NCBI GenBank assembly: GCA_947584825.1
Contig: CANPWR010000063.1
Location: 1 to 7,596, forward strand
Length of the DNA: 7,596 nt
DNA from: an uncultured Clostridia bacterium
Lineage (GTDB): Bacteria; Bacillota; Clostridia; Oscillospirales; Ruminococcaceae
Direction of reading: 5' to 3'
Shown: positions 1 through 6,780 of the stretch, piece by piece
How positions within the stretch are numbered: position 1 is the first letter of the stretch
Layout of the letters: every line of letters starts with the position of its first letter
Notes under the pieces: model-generated
Databases searched by the model: none
What the model saw: the letters and a program-made list of their open reading frames with translations, nothing else
Told to the model about the DNA's origin: nothing
Made by a program: the position numbers and the translations under genes

Positions 1-1404
1 GCAGGCGGACAAGGCAAGCGTATGAAAACGGATATGCCGAAAGCACTGTGTGAGGTTTTGGGAAAGCCTATGCTTCAATGGGTTATTGAAGCCTGCGAGG
101 AAGCTGATTTAAAAAACATATGCGTAGTCAAGGGTTTTGCCGGAGAATATATAGACAGCTTTTTAAATGGAAAGTATCAGACTGCACTACAGGCTGACCG
201 TCTGGGAACAGGTCATGCAGTTATGCAAGCAGTAAATTTTCTGCGTGAACATTCAGACGGCAACACCCTAATCCTCTGTGGAGACGCACCTTTTATTGAC
301 AGCAAAACTATAAAAAATGCACTTAAACTGCACGAGGAAAAAGACCTCTCGGTAACAGTTGTAACCTCCGTCGTTGATAATCCTTACGGTTACGGCAGGA
401 TAATCAGAACTGATAACGGCATATCTGGTATCATTGAGGAACGTGACTGCACCGATGAACAGAAAAATATTAAGGAAATAAATTCAGGCTGTTTCTGGTT
501 TAAGACAAAAGACCTGCTTGATGTCCTATTCAGCATAAAGCCTGATAACGCACAGGGAGAATATTATCTCACCGACTGTATTTCGCTTCTTATCAATAAC
601 GGCAAGTCAGCAGACGCTTATATTTCAGAAAACGAAAACGTATCGCTCGGCGCAAATGACAGACGGGGACTTCTCCATTTAAACGATGTAGCGAGACGTC
701 AAATAATAAACAAGCATCTCGACAACGGAGTCGAATTTACCTGCACAGACGGCGTAAGCATTTCAAACAGTGTTAAAATTGGAACGGGTACCGTGATACA
801 CGCAGGAGTTATCCTCAAGGGCAACACAGAGATTGGAAATGGCTGTGAAATTGGTCCTAACACCTGTCTGAACAATACAAAGGTAGGGCGAGATACTAAG
901 CTCAACAACGTAATAGCAAACGAAAGCGTAATAGGAAACCGTGTAACCATTGGTCCTTGGGTTCAGCTTCGCCCGAACACGCACATTGCAAACGGAGCTA
1001 AGATAGGCGACTTCGTGGAAATTAAGAATTCAAACATTGGCGAAGGTACTGCCGTTGCTCATCTTACATATGTCGGCGACAGCGATGTCGGTGAAAATGT
1101 CAACTTCGGATGCGGAGTTGTTACGGTAAATTATAACGGCGACAAGAAGTTTAGAACTACCATAGGTGATAATTCCTTTATCGGGTGCAACACAAACCTT
1201 ATCGCACCTGTAAAGGTCGGTAAAAATGCTTATACGGCGGCTGGCTCGACTGTCACAAAAAATGTTCCCGACGGAGCTCTTATGATAGAGAGAGGTCAAG
1301 GTGTTATCAAAGACGGATACGCTGACAGAATGTTAAAGAACAGAAATGAAAAAATCGCTAAAGAAAAAGCCAAGCGAGCTGCTGACGACAACAGCCAAAA
1401 TTAA
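1..1404 (+). CDS. glmU: Bifunctional UDP-N-acetylglucosamine pyrophosphorylase / glucosamine-1-phosphate N-acetyltransferase, 5' partial
   Basis: Cytoplasmic enzyme that acetylates glucosamine-1-phosphate and then couples it to UTP, giving UDP-GlcNAc for peptidoglycan. The frame is open from base 1. The first seven codons read AGGQGKR and run into MKTDMPKAL, which is the nucleotidyltransferase signature (usually LAAGxGTRM, here with K for T). ATG 22 is therefore internal, and by comparison with E. coli about ten residues lie upstream of the window. Counting from ATG 22, the uridyltransferase domain has QADRLGTGHA (58-67), the metal-binding Asp of LCGDAP (D88) and GANDR (N212). A left-handed beta-helix of hexapeptide repeats starts near residue 245. 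Acetyltransferase residues match E. coli at a constant offset of 16: R317, K335, H347 (catalytic His), Y350, N361, Y371, K376. A Lys-rich tail (about 438-460) ends the protein. It is first in a row with pth and mfd. The identification is near certain. Confidence 0.97.
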   Translation, partial: AGGQGKRMKTDMPKALCEVLGKPMLQWVIEACEEADLKNICVVKGFAGEYIDSFLNGKYQTALQADRLGTGHAVMQAVNFLREHSDGNTLILCGDAPFIDSKTIKNALKLHEEKDLSVTVVTSVVDNPYGYGRIIRTDNGISGIIEERDCTDEQKNIKEINSGCFWFKTKDLLDVLFSIKPDNAQGEYYLTDCISLLINNGKSADAYISENENVSLGANDRRGLLHLNDVARRQIINKHLDNGVEFTCTDGVSISNSVKIGTGTVIHAGVILKGNTEIGNGCEIGPNTCLNNTKVGRDTKLNNVIANESVIGNRVTIGPWVQLRPNTHIANGAKIGDFVEIKNSNIGEGTAVAHLTYVGDSDVGENVNFGCGVVTVNYNGDKKFRTTIGDNSFIGCNTNLIAPVKVGKNAYTAAGSTVTKNVPDGALMIERGQGVIKDGYADRMLKNRNEKIAKEKAKRAADDNSQN

Positions 1405-1462
1405 AAAACAGATTACTTTCATTATCAATTATCCACTGTAAATTGTCAATTAAACAAAGCGC

Positions 1463-1495
1463 TTAACCCCCTTTCCTGTGTGTAATGGGGGTTAA
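1463..1495 (+). other. GC-rich hairpin in the glmU-pth gap
   Basis: A perfect 9-bp inverted repeat: TTAACCCCC at 1463-1471 pairs with GGGGGTTAA at 1487-1495, around a 15-nt loop. With one bulged A the stem can gain three more pairs at its base. No U-run follows (AGTGATGTATAAAC), so it does not look like a standard intrinsic terminator for glmU. It ends 21 nt before the pth ribosome binding site. It could be an RNA-processing or stabilising structure, or a weak attenuator; this is inference. The rest of the gap (1405-1462) is AT-rich and I see no gene in it. Confidence 0.55.
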
Positions 1496-1516
1496 AGTGA
1501 TGTATAAACTTCTTCT

Positions 1517-1522
1517 AAGGAG
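1517..1522 (+). promoter_or_regulatory. Ribosome binding site of pth
   Basis: AAGGAG lies 8 nt before ATG 1531. It fixes the pth start at this codon and shows that the roughly 20-residue N-terminal extension of the protein is translated. Confidence 0.85.
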
Positions 1523-1530
1523 AAATAATT

Positions 1531-2157
1531 ATGAGCATCTGGGATATATTTAAAAAAATAGAAAGCGGGAATAACAATGTAAAGGGAAAAATTGAATACA
1601 TTATAGTAGGTCTTGGAAATTTCGGTATAGAATATAATGAAACTAGGCACAATGCCGGATTTATGGCTATAGATAAGCTTGTTCAAAAAAACGGATTTGA
1701 TTTAAGCAGAGTCAGGTTCAAATCAAAAACTGGAGAAACTTCAATCAACGGAAAAAGATGCCTTGTACTCAAGCCTACAACATATATGAACAACAGCGGA
1801 GAAGCTGTAGCTGACGCTATGAACTTTTACAAAATTCCTATAGAAAACGTCATAGTTATATATGACGATATTTCTCTTGAGCCTGGAAAGCTGCGTATAC
1901 GCAGAAAGGGTTCTGACGGCGGTCATAACGGCATAAAGAGTATTATTGCTTTAACAGGCAGCGACGAATTTCCCAGAATTAAAATAGGCGTCGGCAAAAA
2001 GCCTAATCCAAACTATAACCTTGCCGACTGGGTGCTGTCAAAATTCAGCAAGGAAGATAAGCAAGCTATTGAGCCTGCATTGGAAAAAGCAGTTGATTCG
2101 CTTAGTTTTATTGTAGAGGGAAATATTGATAAAGCTATGAATTTGTATAATTCGTAA
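1531..2157 (+). CDS. pth: Peptidyl-tRNA hydrolase with N-terminal extension
   Basis: Cytoplasmic esterase that frees tRNA from prematurely released peptidyl-tRNA and so recycles tRNA during translation. The protein has 208 residues against about 194 in E. coli. The difference is mainly a leader of about 20 residues (MSIWDIFKKIESGNNNVKGK) before the core starts at IEYIIVGLGN. Core motifs are GLGNFG (27-32; the family norm is GLGNPG), TRHNAGF with the catalytic His at 40, KPTTYMNNSG (81-90) with substrate-binding N87, YDD with the conserved Asp at 112, and GGHNGIKS (130-137) with N133. The start is supported by AAGGAG at 8 nt, and no other in-frame start precedes the core. It lies between glmU and mfd, as in the Bacillus order, without prs and ctc. 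The F31 substitution is odd, but the catalytic residues are intact, so activity is expected. Confidence 0.96.
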   Translation: MSIWDIFKKIESGNNNVKGKIEYIIVGLGNFGIEYNETRHNAGFMAIDKLVQKNGFDLSRVRFKSKTGETSINGKRCLVLKPTTYMNNSGEAVADAMNFYKIPIENVIVIYDDISLEPGKLRIRRKGSDGGHNGIKSIIALTGSDEFPRIKIGVGKKPNPNYNLADWVLSKFSKEDKQAIEPALEKAVDSLSFIVEGNIDKAMNLYNS

Positions 2158-2182
2158 TTCTGTAACTATAATCGTACAGAAT
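2157..2182 (+). other. Inverted repeat in the pth-mfd gap
   Basis: ATTCTGTA at 2157-2164 is the exact reverse complement of TACAGAAT at 2175-2182, with a 10-nt spacer. The left arm starts at the last base of the pth stop codon and the right arm ends 6 nt before the mfd Shine-Dalgarno sequence. TATAAT occurs in the spacer (2167-2172) and again at the end of the right arm (2182-2187), but neither has a good -35 box at 16-18 nt. It could be an operator-like palindrome, a weak mRNA hairpin that affects mfd translation, or chance in AT-rich DNA. Confidence 0.35.
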
Positions 2183-2187
2183 ATAAT

Positions 2188-2192
2188 AGGTG
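2188..2192 (+). promoter_or_regulatory. Weak, closely spaced ribosome binding site of mfd
   Basis: AGGTG lies only 4 nt before ATG 2197. It is weaker and closer to the start than the sites of the neighbouring genes. This suggests modest translation of mfd, which suits a low-abundance repair factor. The start is also supported by the N-terminal alignment of the protein. Confidence 0.55.
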
Positions 2193-2196
2193 AATT

Positions 2197-5100
2197 ATGA
2201 AAAACATCTTTAATGAAATTTGCACGAAACTCAATTTCTATCATGAGATAGAAAGGTCAATAAAAATAGGTAAAACTCCGCTGTCGCTTACAGGAGTTTC
2301 ATCCGTTCATAAAGCGCATCTGGCTTTGGCTCTTAGCGAGCTGAGGCCTTGCTGTATTATCTGCGACACAGAATCTTCGGCAAGGCGAATCTGCGAGGAC
2401 ATAAACTCTCTTTCTCATCAGGAAACAGCATGCCTGTTCCCTGCTAAGGATTTCAACTTTGCATATGTAGACAGCTTTTCAAGAGAATATGAACACAAAA
2501 GAATTGAAGCACTTTCAAAGATAAAAGCAGGCTTGTCAAGAATTATTGTAACAACAGTTGAAGCCTGTATGCAGGGTACTATTCCATCGGAAAAGCTGGA
2601 GGAATACTCCTTTGAGATAAGAACAGGTAAAGATATTAATTTGTCTGAGCTTACGTCATTACTTGTTTCAGCAGGCTATACCGAGTGTGAACAGGTCGAA
2701 GGGCAGGCACAGTTTTCAATAAGAGGTGGAATAGCAGATATTTTCCCTGTTCATTCTGCTTTTCCTTACAGACTTGAGCTTTGGGGTGATACTGTTGACA
2801 GCATCCATACGTTTGAGATCGAATCACAAAGAAGGCTTGAAAAAGTAAGTTCCTTTGCAGTCTCCCCTGCTCTGGAAGTTATATTCCCATCTGAAGATGT
2901 ATTCGCCGAAAAGATTCGAGACGTTTCTAAAAAGCCGAGAGGTAAAAAAGCAGATAAAATCAAGGAAAAACTATCTGCCGATTTAGAATTACTCGAGGCA
3001 GGAATTTCTCTTAATAATCTGGATAAATACTATTCCCTAGCGTATGAAGAGTTCTGTTCAGTTATTGACTACTTCAAAGACGGAACAGTTATTATTTCGG
3101 AAAACTCAAACTGCAAGGAGCAGGCTAAGGCAATTTTAACTCAGCTGTCTGAGGATATAAAAATGCTATACGATGACGGTATTCTTTTCAAGCCGCTGGA
3201 AGGTTTCTACTGTGAATATTCAGAGATAATGTCAAAAGCCGAAAAAACATCTCTTGTTTATCTCGACACCTTTATGCGTGGCGGAGATAATTACAACCTC
3301 AAAAATCTTATCAATGCAAATCCGCTTCAAACATCAAGCTGGAGTGGAGATATAAGACATCTTATTGAGGATTTATCATCATACTGCAATCAGAATTACT
3401 GTGTTATAGTATTCGCAGGAAGCGAAAAAACTCTGCCCATTCTGGCAAACGACCTTCGTGACAGCAATATACCTGCTGAAATACTAACTGATAAGTCAAA
3501 AATAAAGCAAGGACTTGTTTATTTAACCTATGGCAGTACAAGCGGAGGCTTTGAGTATCCCGACATAAAGTGTGCAATGATAACGGGACAAAAGATAAAC
3601 GCTCCCAAGAAAAAGCCAAAGCGAAAGTACAAAAAAGGAGAGGAAATAAAAAATCTGTCCGATATATCAAACGGAGATCTAGTCGTACACTCGCTTTACG
3701 GAATAGGAAGATTTTCAGGTATACAAAAGCTTGAAACTAACGGAGTTACCAAGGACTATATAAAAATCAACTATGCAGGTACTGATATTTTGTACGTTCC
3801 GGTTACACAGCTTGATTTGGTTTCACGGTATATAGGTCCCCGTGACGACGCTAATATTAAGCTGAGCAAACTAAACTCATTGGATTGGCAGAAAACCAGA
3901 AAGCGTGTTAAATCCGCAGTTAAGGATATGGCAGACGAGCTGATAAAACTGTATGCAAAAAGGCAGATGTCAAAGGGATTTGCATTTTCTCCCGATAACG
4001 ACTGGCAAGCAGATTTTGAAGAACGCTTTGAGTATCAGGAAACTGACGATCAGCTTAGGGCAATAAACGAGATTAAAGAAGATATGCAAAAGCCTGTTCC
4101 TATGGACAGACTTCTATGCGGTGATGTCGGTTTTGGAAAGACTGAAGTTGCACTTAGAGCCTGCTTTAAGTGTATACTTGATTCAAAACAGTGCGTAATT
4201 CTCGCTCCGACAACTGTACTTGCTTGGCAGCATTACCAAACAGCAATAAAACGCTTTGAACACTTCCCTGTTAAAATTGAGCTTCTCTCTCGTTTCAGAA
4301 CTCCAAAGCAGCAATGGGACATAGTAAAAGACCTGAAACGTGGAGTTATTGATATGGTAATAGGAACTCACCGGCTCGTTCAAAAGGACGTTGAATTCAA
4401 AAATCTTGGTCTGGCAGTTATCGACGAGGAACAGAGGTTTGGCGTTGCACACAAAGAACGCTTTAAGGAAATGTTTTCAGGCATTGATATACTCACTCTT
4501 TCGGCAACACCTATCCCAAGAACACTAAATATGGCTATGAGCGGTATAAGAGATATGTCGGTAATCGAGGAACCTCCGCAGGACAGGTATCCCGTTCAGA
4601 CCTATGTTATCGAACACAATGATGGAGTTGTTGCAAACGCAATATCTAAAGAGCTGCGTCGCGGCGGTCAGGTTTACTATATACACAATCGAATTGAAAC
4701 TATCGACCGGTGTGTGTCAAAGCTGCAAAACCTTCTTCCGGATGCAAGGATAGGTGTCGCTCACGGTCAGATCGCTGAAAATGAGCTTTCTGAAATCTGG
4801 AGACAGCTTATAGACAAGGAAATTGACATTCTGGTTTGCACAACGCTAATCGAAACAGGCGTTGATGTTCCGAATGTAAACACACTTATAATTGAGGACG
4901 CAGACAGGCTCGGACTTTCACAGCTCTACCAGCTTAGAGGAAGAGTAGGAAGAAGCAATCGACGTGCATTTGCTTATTTCACTTTCAGAAGAGGAAAAGT
5001 GCTAACTGAAATAGCGTCTAAAAGGCTTAATGCAATAAGAGAGTTTACCCAGTTCGGCTCGGGATTCAGAATAGCTCTGCGTGACCTTGAAATAAGAGGT

Positions 5101-5754
5101 GCAGGCTCAATTCTATCAGGAAAACAGCACGGACATATGGAAGCAGTAGGATACGATATGTACCTCAGACTTTTGAATGAGGCTATTGCCGAGCAGAAGG
5201 GAGAGGCTCTCCCCTCCTCGCCTGAAGATTGTCTTGTTGATATTGCCATTGACGCGTATATTCCTGAAAATTATATTGAGAGTCTCTCTCAGAGAATTGA
5301 CGCATACAGAAAAATTGCTTCAATCCAAAATAGCGATGACAGCAACGATGTTTTAGACGAGCTTACCGACAGGTACGGAAAACCGCCTTATGCTGTTTTG
5401 GGACTTATCGATATTGCTCTAATGCGTAACACAGCGTCAAAGCTGGGTATAACTGAAATAACACAGCGTGGAGACTGGCTGTATTTTTACATTAAATCGC
5501 CCACTATTGAGCAAATCACAACTCTCAGACAGGCTTATAAAAAAAGAGTTGATTTTGAGGACATAAAAAAACCTCATATACGGGTTAATCTCATACAAAA
5601 GCCTAAAAAGCAAAAATCAACCGAGCTTATGAATGAAGTTCTGGGCATAATGAATGGCAGCCTAATGCCTGATGTTATTATGCAAAAAACTGAATCTTCT
5701 GAATCCAAACCAAACAAGTATTTTAAAGGTAAGAAGAAACAGCAGGAAGTTTAA
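2197..5754 (+). CDS. mfd: Transcription-repair coupling factor Mfd
   Basis: ATP-driven DNA translocase that pushes RNA polymerase stalled at lesions off the DNA and recruits UvrA for nucleotide excision repair. Its 1185 residues are a normal full length. The order is: UvrB-like N-terminal domains (about 1-220, with RGGIADIFP at 176-184); a middle region ending in a very basic linker (471-480); a CarD/Tudor-like RNA-polymerase interaction domain (about 487-545, DLVVHSLYGIGRF); and two RecA-like motor domains. Motor motifs are Walker A GDVGFGKTE (642-650), PTTVLAWQH (671-679), DEEQ (743-746), SATPIPRT (769-776), TTLIETGVDVPN (882-893) and QLRGRVGRS (912-920). A TRG translocation region (about 943-993) and a C-terminal D7 domain (about 1010-1160) follow. 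The protein ends in a Lys-rich tail (1171-1184). It starts 39 nt after pth and is probably co-transcribed with it. All helicase motifs are intact and no frameshift is seen. Confidence 0.97.
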   Translation: MKNIFNEICTKLNFYHEIERSIKIGKTPLSLTGVSSVHKAHLALALSELRPCCIICDTESSARRICEDINSLSHQETACLFPAKDFNFAYVDSFSREYEHKRIEALSKIKAGLSRIIVTTVEACMQGTIPSEKLEEYSFEIRTGKDINLSELTSLLVSAGYTECEQVEGQAQFSIRGGIADIFPVHSAFPYRLELWGDTVDSIHTFEIESQRRLEKVSSFAVSPALEVIFPSEDVFAEKIRDVSKKPRGKKADKIKEKLSADLELLEAGISLNNLDKYYSLAYEEFCSVIDYFKDGTVIISENSNCKEQAKAILTQLSEDIKMLYDDGILFKPLEGFYCEYSEIMSKAEKTSLVYLDTFMRGGDNYNLKNLINANPLQTSSWSGDIRHLIEDLSSYCNQNYCVIVFAGSEKTLPILANDLRDSNIPAEILTDKSKIKQGLVYLTYGSTSGGFEYPDIKCAMITGQKINAPKKKPKRKYKKGEEIKNLSDISNGDLVVHSLYGIGRFSGIQKLETNGVTKDYIKINYAGTDILYVPVTQLDLVSRYIGPRDDANIKLSKLNSLDWQKTRKRVKSAVKDMADELIKLYAKRQMSKGFAFSPDNDWQADFEERFEYQETDDQLRAINEIKEDMQKPVPMDRLLCGDVGFGKTEVALRACFKCILDSKQCVILAPTTVLAWQHYQTAIKRFEHFPVKIELLSRFRTPKQQWDIVKDLKRGVIDMVIGTHRLVQKDVEFKNLGLAVIDEEQRFGVAHKERFKEMFSGIDILTLSATPIPRTLNMAMSGIRDMSVIEEPPQDRYPVQTYVIEHNDGVVANAISKELRRGGQVYYIHNRIETIDRCVSKLQNLLPDARIGVAHGQIAENELSEIWRQLIDKEIDILVCTTLIETGVDVPNVNTLIIEDADRLGLSQLYQLRGRVGRSNRRAFAYFTFRRGKVLTEIASKRLNAIREFTQFGSGFRIALRDLEIRGAGSILSGKQHGHMEAVGYDMYLRLLNEAIAEQKGEALPSSPEDCLVDIAIDAYIPENYIESLSQRIDAYRKIASIQNSDDSNDVLDELTDRYGKPPYAVLGLIDIALMRNTASKLGITEITQRGDWLYFYIKSPTIEQITTLRQAYKKRVDFEDIKKPHIRVNLIQKPKKQKSTELMNEVLGIMNGSLMPDVIMQKTESSESKPNKYFKGKKKQQEV

Positions 5755-5768
5755 TGTATTTAATTTGT

Positions 5769-5792
5769 ATTATCTGCTTGAAAGCAAATAAT
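5769..5792 (+). other. AT-rich hairpin after mfd
   Basis: Bases 5769-5778 pair with 5783-5792 at 9 of 10 positions (one C-A mismatch) around a TGAA tetraloop. The next bases are TTTATTATATAAAC. The stem is poor in GC and lacks a clean U-run, so it is at best a weak or partial terminator separating mfd from the next gene. Confidence 0.35.
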
Positions 5793-5804
5793 TTATTATA
5801 TAAA
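5778..5804 (+). promoter_or_regulatory. Possible weak promoter for the YitT-family gene
   Basis: TTGAAA (5778-5783) and TATAAA (5799-5804) each match five of six consensus bases, but the 15-nt spacing is short. The -35 box overlaps the loop and right arm of the hairpin at 5769-5792. The gene may instead be read through from mfd. Confidence 0.28.
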
Positions 5805-5821
5805 CAATTCAAATAATAATG

Positions 5822-5827
5822 AGGAGG
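5822..5827 (+). promoter_or_regulatory. Ribosome binding site that decides the YitT-family start
   Basis: A perfect AGGAGG lies 6 nt before ATG 5834. The alternative in-frame ATG at 5819 directly abuts this site and would translate it as Arg-Arg-Arg-Lys, with no ribosome binding site of its own. ATG 5834 is therefore the start. Confidence 0.88.
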
Positions 5828-5833
5828 AGAAAA

Positions 5834-6685
5834 ATGAAAATAAAAATATTTAAAAACACTTTGTTAATTATTCTGGGATCAGCTATGTACGCCTTTGCAT
5901 TAAGTCTGTTCCTCACCCCGAATAAAATAGCTCCCGGAGGGGTTTCGGGTATATCAATTATGGCAAACCATTTGACAGGTATTGGCGTTGGTGTGTTTTT
6001 ATTCCTTATTAACATTCCTCTGCTGATTATCGGATTAATAAAACTGGGAAAGAGTTTTTTCTTCGGCACAATGGTCACCATTCTTCTATCCTCCATACTA
6101 ACCGATCTATTTGCAAAGCTCCCTCCGCTAACTAATAATGTAATGCTTTCTGCTTTGGGAGGCGGAGTTTCTCTCGCAGTTGCAATAGGTTTGATTTTTA
6201 AAGCAGGCTACACAACAGGTGGAACGGACATCATAGTAAGGCTAATAAAGCTAAAACACAAGCATCTAAAAACGGGAATTATATTCATTGCTGTTGACGG
6301 GATAATCTCAATAATCTCTGGAATAGTTTTCAAAAATCCCGACTATGCGCTGTATGCACTACTATCGCTTGTCACTTCAAGCATTGTACTAGATATTGTC
6401 CTTTACGGAAGCGACGAGGCAAGGCTTGTTTACATTATTACAAAAAAGGAAAAAGAAATCAGCGACTATATTTTAAAAAAGCTTGATATAGGCTGTACCT
6501 TGCTTGACTGTCAGGGTGCTTATTCAAAAGAAAAGCGTCAGACCGTTATGTGCGCCATTAAAAAGCGTGACCTTCCTCAGCTTCAGGAGTATGTTTTACA
6601 AACCGACCGTGATTCATTTATGATAGTAACCTCAGCAAATGAAATCTACGGTGAAGGATACAAACTGAGAATGAACAACTACTAA
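5834..6685 (+). CDS. YitT-family integral membrane protein (DUF161 repeats plus DUF2179)
   Basis: Membrane protein of 283 residues; the family is widespread in Firmicutes and its transport or sensing role is not settled. The start at 5834 is set by AGGAGG at 6 nt, and the mature N-terminus MKIKIFKNTLLIILGSAMYA runs straight into the first membrane helix. Hydrophobic segments lie near residues 8-27, 52-71, 74-94, 103-123, 146-166 and 171-193. Two Gly-rich stretches, APGGVSGISI (33-42) and AGYTTGGTDI (124-133), are typical of the family's repeated unit. Residues from about 195 form a soluble C-terminal domain with the DUF2179 pattern: GCTLLDCQGAYS, then a Lys-rich strand, and FMIVTSANEIYGEGY at the end. 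It lies 79 nt after mfd on the same strand and is convergent with the next gene. No signal peptide cleavage site is evident. The family call is firm and the function is unknown. Confidence 0.93.
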   Translation: MKIKIFKNTLLIILGSAMYAFALSLFLTPNKIAPGGVSGISIMANHLTGIGVGVFLFLINIPLLIIGLIKLGKSFFFGTMVTILLSSILTDLFAKLPPLTNNVMLSALGGGVSLAVAIGLIFKAGYTTGGTDIIVRLIKLKHKHLKTGIIFIAVDGIISIISGIVFKNPDYALYALLSLVTSSIVLDIVLYGSDEARLVYIITKKEKEISDYILKKLDIGCTLLDCQGAYSKEKRQTVMCAIKKRDLPQLQEYVLQTDRDSFMIVTSANEIYGEGYKLRMNNY

Positions 6686-6689
6686 AGCT

Positions 6690-6776
6690 AAAAGCAATAA
6701 GTTTTAGGCAAGAACTATCATTTAACTAAGTTCAGATAGTAATAACCTGCTTATTGCATCCGGCTTATTGTCTTTT
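6690..6776. terminator. Nested hairpin region between convergent genes, probable bidirectional terminator
   Basis: AAAAGCAATAAG (6690-6701) can pair with CTTATTG-T-CTTTT (6764-6776) with one bulge, or, through GCAATAAG (6694-6701), perfectly with CTTATTGC (6750-6757). Within these arms 6705-6708 can pair with 6746-6749 and ACTATC (6714-6719) with GATAGT (6735-6740). The outer arms carry A-runs on one side and T-runs on the other, so RNA from either strand would end in a stem plus a short U-run. It fills the gap between two genes that run towards each other; its right edge is 4 nt from the minus-strand stop codon. The U-runs are short (4 nt) and the enclosed region is long, so this is not a textbook terminator. 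Confidence 0.5.
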
Positions 6777-6780
6777 GCCT

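Noticed and set aside
22..24. ATG 22 as the glmU start
   Set aside because: The upstream in-frame codons encode the expected AGGQGKR part of the nucleotide-binding signature, so the true start lies outside the window.
699..1299. Minus-strand open frames opposite glmU (699-950, 763-984, 1030-1299)
   Set aside because: They lie wholly inside the conserved glmU frame, resemble no family I recognise and have no supporting signals. Similar antisense frames across pth, mfd and the YitT gene were rejected for the same reason.
1443..1486. Possible promoter in the glmU-pth gap (TTGTCA at 1443-1448, TGTAAT at 1481-1486)
   Set aside because: The two boxes are 32 nt apart, far outside the usable 15-19 nt range, and neither has a partner at the right spacing.
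1500..1553. An 18-codon small reading frame (ATG 1500) that overlaps the pth start in another frame, with GGGGG upstream
   Set aside because: Its putative ribosome binding site lies inside the hairpin stem, it has no recognisable content, and short frames like this arise often by chance. Conservation would be needed to call it a leader peptide.
5819..5833. ATG 5819 as the YitT-family start
   Set aside because: It would encode the Shine-Dalgarno sequence itself and has no ribosome binding site of its own. ATG 5834 has a perfect AGGAGG at 6 nt.
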